This document shows positions 60,448-64,000 of a stretch of 64,000 bases of DNA, one piece after another (within the stretch, counting starts at the first letter, position 1; the number at the start of each line of letters is the position of its first letter). Made by a program: the position numbers and the translations under genes. Source of the stretch: Lentinula raphanica. Its lineage: Eukaryota; Basidiomycota; Agaricomycetes; Agaricales; Omphalotaceae. Location of the stretch: the NCBI GenBank assembly GCA_027919835.1, contig JANVFP010000002.1, positions 248,001-312,000 of the forward strand. Reading direction: 5' to 3'. The notes below the pieces were generated by a model, which was not told the origin of the DNA, ran no database searches, and worked only from the letters and a program-made list of their open reading frames with translations.

Positions 60448-63400
60448 ATGCAGGTTTCTGTTCAGTCTCTTGGGCCCGTCACCTATAGTATCGACCGCCG
60501 TCTGGATTGCTCTCTTATCTCCAAAACGGTTTTGTCTCATCATTTGGAATGGCGTTTTTTGTCAGCGTCCTATCGGTTGCCTGTATCTGTTTCCTATGGG
60601 CTGAACCTGTCTTTCACCACGTCAATCGATTTCCGCGTCTCCTCACATGTCCCTGCTGGTGTTGACATTATTCTTGGTACCTCATTTGTGGACAGTTGCT
60701 CATCACATGGTGTTGAGTTGGACCGTCTTGCGTTGAGCGCATCCGCCGTGACCCCCTCTCAGTGCATGAGTGTTGTTGAAGCACTACCCTCTTTGAAGGG
60801 ACCGGCTCTGGTTGCCAACGTGTTCAATTGCAGGTGTAACAGTGGTATTACCCTATCACCGTTCGTGGCTGATTTGCATAGTCTTCGTCAAGTTGCATTG
60901 TTGCATGGAATTTCTTTGCTTAACTGTAGCGACAGTAAGGCTGCTGCCTGCGCTATCATCCGTCATCTTATGCATGGCCATTGCTTCTAGAGCAGCTTTC
61001 GGCTGTGTGCTTGATTTTCGGACGGGTTTCCTTCAGTCTCTGAGTACACCAGTCATCTTGAAGAAGTTGTGTGTACGTCTTCTATTCTGTCAAATGATGA
61101 CCTATGTTTGATCGTTCATGCTGTTGGTAACAACACTGTTTTCAAATTGAATGACATGCGTCGTCAAATATTGGCTGCATTGCGGAGGTTCTTCCATCAC
61201 GACTTTAACACCCCATTGCGAGATTGGTCTGTATCTGAGACCTTCCGTTCATTCTATAGGCTAGACCGGTGCAGTTTGGTAGATGTTGCCAGCGCTCATG
61301 GTCTATCTGATGCTTTGTATTCCACTTCTATTAAGGACATTCATGTCAGCATTCTCCGTCACTTGTGGAAAGTCTGAACATGGAGGTTCTTTTCATCCTG
61401 CGTGTGCAGCTGTTGTCACTGATTATGTTCGAACAGTGTCACCTGGTCGTTTTACTTCAGTTCTGCCAGAACGGTTGTCCTTTTTACACTTCTTGTCACA
61501 GCAGCTGTCTTTGGCACCCTTGCGTGATGTACTGATGTTGCTGAATTTGACTTACAGTAAGGAAGATTCACTTTCTCATCTTCAAAACTAAGTCGAAACT
61601 TACATCGAGCGCAAACGTGATGCTGTTGAACATACATCAGACGAGCGCGCTGATCCTTTGGCATCTATAGCAGCTGAGTGGCCTCAAGTGGTATCTCAGG
61701 AGATGAAGGACAGGCTTTTGTCTGATTTCAAATCTTTTACCTCCAGTGAAGCATTATCTTCCGTGACCTGTGCATCTTGTGCAGGGTCTACTTTATCTTC
61801 TGAATGCATCACTGTGGACGTCCGTGATGTTGATATCTCTCTGCTTCGATGGCCAGATGTTAGAGAAAGTTCTGCGGGAATAGTTGTTGATGCCCATTGG
61901 TTTTCTACTGAAACTGAACTCGATTTCGAGCCTGCTATCCAGCATATGCCTGACATTTTAATGTCACCTGCTGGTGTTACATTCGGAGATGGCCAGTGTA
62001 TCAAGCTAGTGTTGTGCAGACCCTGCCATTCAGCATTGATAAGCAATCGTGTGCCCCCTTTGTCTCTTGCCAATCATATGTACTTGGGTAAAGTCCCATT
62101 GGAATTGCAAGAATTGACCGTGGTTGAGGAGGCCATGATAGCACAGTGTCGTGCAAAATGTTGGATTGTACAGTTGAAAGAGGAAAACTCTGATTATCAT
62201 TCACCAACCTCTCAACGAGGCTTGCGAGGCAACATAATTATATATCCTCAAAAAGTTTCTGGCATAGCTAAATTGCTGCCTCCGAGCCTCGATGAAATAG
62301 CTGCTGCAATGTGTGTAATATTTGTGGATGTGAATTCCCCTTCTCAGGAATGGTTGCGGACTAAAGCAAAACCACTGGCCATCCGCCCTCACAAAGTTTG
62401 ACTTGCTCTCGAATGGCTCAAAGCACACAACCCATTATATAAGGATGTTGTGATCAATGTGTCTCTGCTCGACAGCCTTCCTGATGAACATTTTCTTTCT
62501 GTGCATGTTGAGCATGTAATGGCCAGTAGCACTTTGGATGCACTCACATCTGGTTATTCTCCCATGTCGGTTCCCTCAGGTTCTCCAACTGACGACCGTG
62601 TTGGAGAGCAGTCAAACAAATGTCCGGATGAATTACCGTTGGTAACTTTTGACAAAGTAGTCATAACAGATGTTGATGGCTCTGCAATGTCCAACCAGCT
62701 TCGGGCTGCAGCCCTTCGACATGTTCAGAATAATGGTGCTTTTGTTCAGATACCACATGCAGTGCAACCAGTGAACGAATTTGTAAATCCAGAGTTGTTT
62801 CCATTGATATATCTGACATTGTTTCCATATGGGATTGGAGGGTTTGAACATCATTCTCGGTCTGTGCAAGTATCTTTTCAACGTCAGGTTAAACATTTCT
62901 GTAATCTCACCATCAGAAAAAATACCTCAGCTCCAAAGACTCTAGAGACACCCCCCCAAAAGCCCTGAAATCTTTGAAGTGCTCCAGAGAATCTGAAAGC
63001 ACTTTCAGGATGCCTGGAGAAACTCAAAGTGCTTTCAAAATCTCTGGTGTCTCCAGGCTTTGGGGGGGTGTCTCAGAAGACTTCAGAGTCAGAAACATTT
63101 TTCCTGATGACTGACAAACGTTTCCAAGAGCACAACTCATTTTTGTTCACTGCGAAGTTTAATATCATCCAAAGGAGACAAGCGTTGCTTCACACTAGTT
63201 TTAAAGTCAAGAAGTTCAACTTTGACTACATTGCTTCGACGTTTGCTTCAGCATCACCAGAAAGTGTCCGCACAGTCTGTGAACATCTAAGCCAAGGAGA
63301 CCGTGTAGGTTGCAGTACCACAGAGGAGAGACAGCTCATGAATCTTATGAAAGAGCTGAATGTCATCAATACCCATGTGTCAGGATCATCTGCTTCAAAG

Positions 63401-64000
63401 GTGGCGATGCGAAATTCGTGCCATAAACATTGAAAAAGGACTGCCCAGCTTTTTCTTAACCATCAATCCTGCCGATGTGTACAACCCAGTCGTGAAATTT
63501 TTGGCTGGATCTAACATCAACATTGATAACATGGCTGACAAAGATGTACCCAATTATTGAGACCAAGCTAAACTTGTCGTCAAAAATCCTTTTGTTGCTG
63601 CCCGTTTCTTTCATATCTATATTACTGCATTCATCAAAACTATTTTGGGCTATGATGCACATTCTTCTGCAATAGGTAAGGGAGGTATTTTCGGACACGT
63701 CAGTGCATACTATGGGTGTGTTGAGGCACAGGGATGTGGTACCCTACATTGTCACATGCTGATATGGCTGCACGGTGGACTCAATCCTGATGAAATCAAG
63801 GCCAAAGTTGCAGGTGTTGACGGAGGTGCTTTTGAACAGTGTCTGATTCAGTATCTGGATGACACCATATCTTCTGCGGTTTTACCTGATCCAGACCCAC
63901 AGTTTCATGTACAGTCTTGTACTTTTCATCCCTGCTCAGTCCGCGGATTAATGAGTGATATGCCAGACAATGCAAAAGGAAAGGCGCACTCAAAAGATCA
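60448..64000 (+). pseudogene. Degenerate Helitron Rep/helicase gene, 3' end outside window
   Basis: Rolling-circle transposon protein in decay. The N-terminal third holds a stretch with VPAGVDIILGTSFVDSC and HGISLLNC often seen ahead of Helitron proteins in mushrooms. Then comes a DUF6570-like region (SLANHMYLGKVPLELQELTV, about 62060-62180). The Rep (helitron-like) domain follows from about 62770: NPELFPLIYLTLFPYGIGGF, FNIIQRRQALLHTSFKVKKF, LPSFFLTINPADVYNP and GCGTLHCHMLIWLHGG. In-frame stops are at 60988 (TAG), 61012 (TGA), 61589 (TAA), 62399 (TGA) and 63558 (TGA); frame shifts occur near 61370, 62895 and 63410, and a small insertion at 62899-63092 interrupts it. The helicase half would lie beyond 64000. 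Not functional. Confidence 0.85.
62899..63092. mobile_element. 194-bp insertion in the Helitron gene with 8-bp direct repeats
   Basis: AAACATTT is present at 62891-62898 and 63093-63100, directly flanking the insert, which has the size and duplication length of a hAT-type MITE. Removing it brings QVKHF next to FLMTDKRF of the Rep domain (one further nucleotide shift remains). Internally it contains a strong inverted repeat, GAGACACCCCCCCAAA (62945 on) against its complement ending at 63074. The outer ends are only weakly inverted, so the superfamily is uncertain. Confidence 0.6.

Overview
The window reads as nuclear DNA of a filamentous basidiomycete, most likely an agaricomycete. The genes are split by many short introns (mostly 44-73 nt, with clear GT..AG ends and CTAAC-type branch sites), intergenic gaps are small, and the gene set is fungal: a Ste7-type MAPKK, a KRE2/KTR mannosyltransferase, an F-box/LRR protein of the agaricomycete type, a Copia retrotransposon, a Helitron relic and several foldback MITEs. 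I assigned splice sites by eye. For ten multi-exon genes I tracked exon lengths throughout and they sum to a multiple of three, which supports those models.

Layout. 1-8.5 kb: a coiled-coil protein gene running off the left edge (-), a MAPKK (+), a 26-exon RecQ helicase (+) and a tRNA-Pro(AGG) with an intron (-). 8.8-15.7 kb: a nested transposon stack. A TA-flanked MITE holds a MULE-like element with 9-bp target duplications; that element holds a 234-bp palindrome-bearing arm pair and a gene-like fragment; the fragment is interrupted by a complete Copia element with two LTRs identical by eye. 16-30 kb: a secreted berberine-bridge-type FAD oxidase (+), a YTH/RRM m6A-reader-like protein (-), the APC/C cullin subunit Apc2 (-), a sugar transporter (-) and a HAD phosphatase (-). 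30.2-33.8 kb: a 3.7-kb stretch without a recognisable gene. 33.8-49 kb, all on +: a large low-complexity protein, TGS1 cap hypermethylase, a GT15 mannosyltransferase, an F-box protein, an acidic Ser/Pro-rich protein and Vps41. 49.5-54.4 kb, on -: a GPI-anchored secreted protein and the Ubp14/USP5 deubiquitinase. 54.4-64 kb: two CACTG-ended foldback elements, a small multi-span membrane protein, cytosolic lysyl-tRNA synthetase, a second copy of the MULE-like foldback family, and a mutated Helitron Rep/helicase gene running off the right edge, itself split by a small insertion.

The genes are mostly housekeeping or signalling genes with no operon-like logic. MAPKK, Apc2, Ubp14, Vps41, TGS1, KRS and YTH each belong to a separate conserved pathway. 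What stands out is mobile-element architecture (nesting, possible gene capture, several non-autonomous families with readable target-site duplications), four apparent GC-AG introns, and a terminal intron whose retention would switch a GPI-anchored protein to a secreted form. I found no CRISPR array, rRNA gene or bacterial-type operon.
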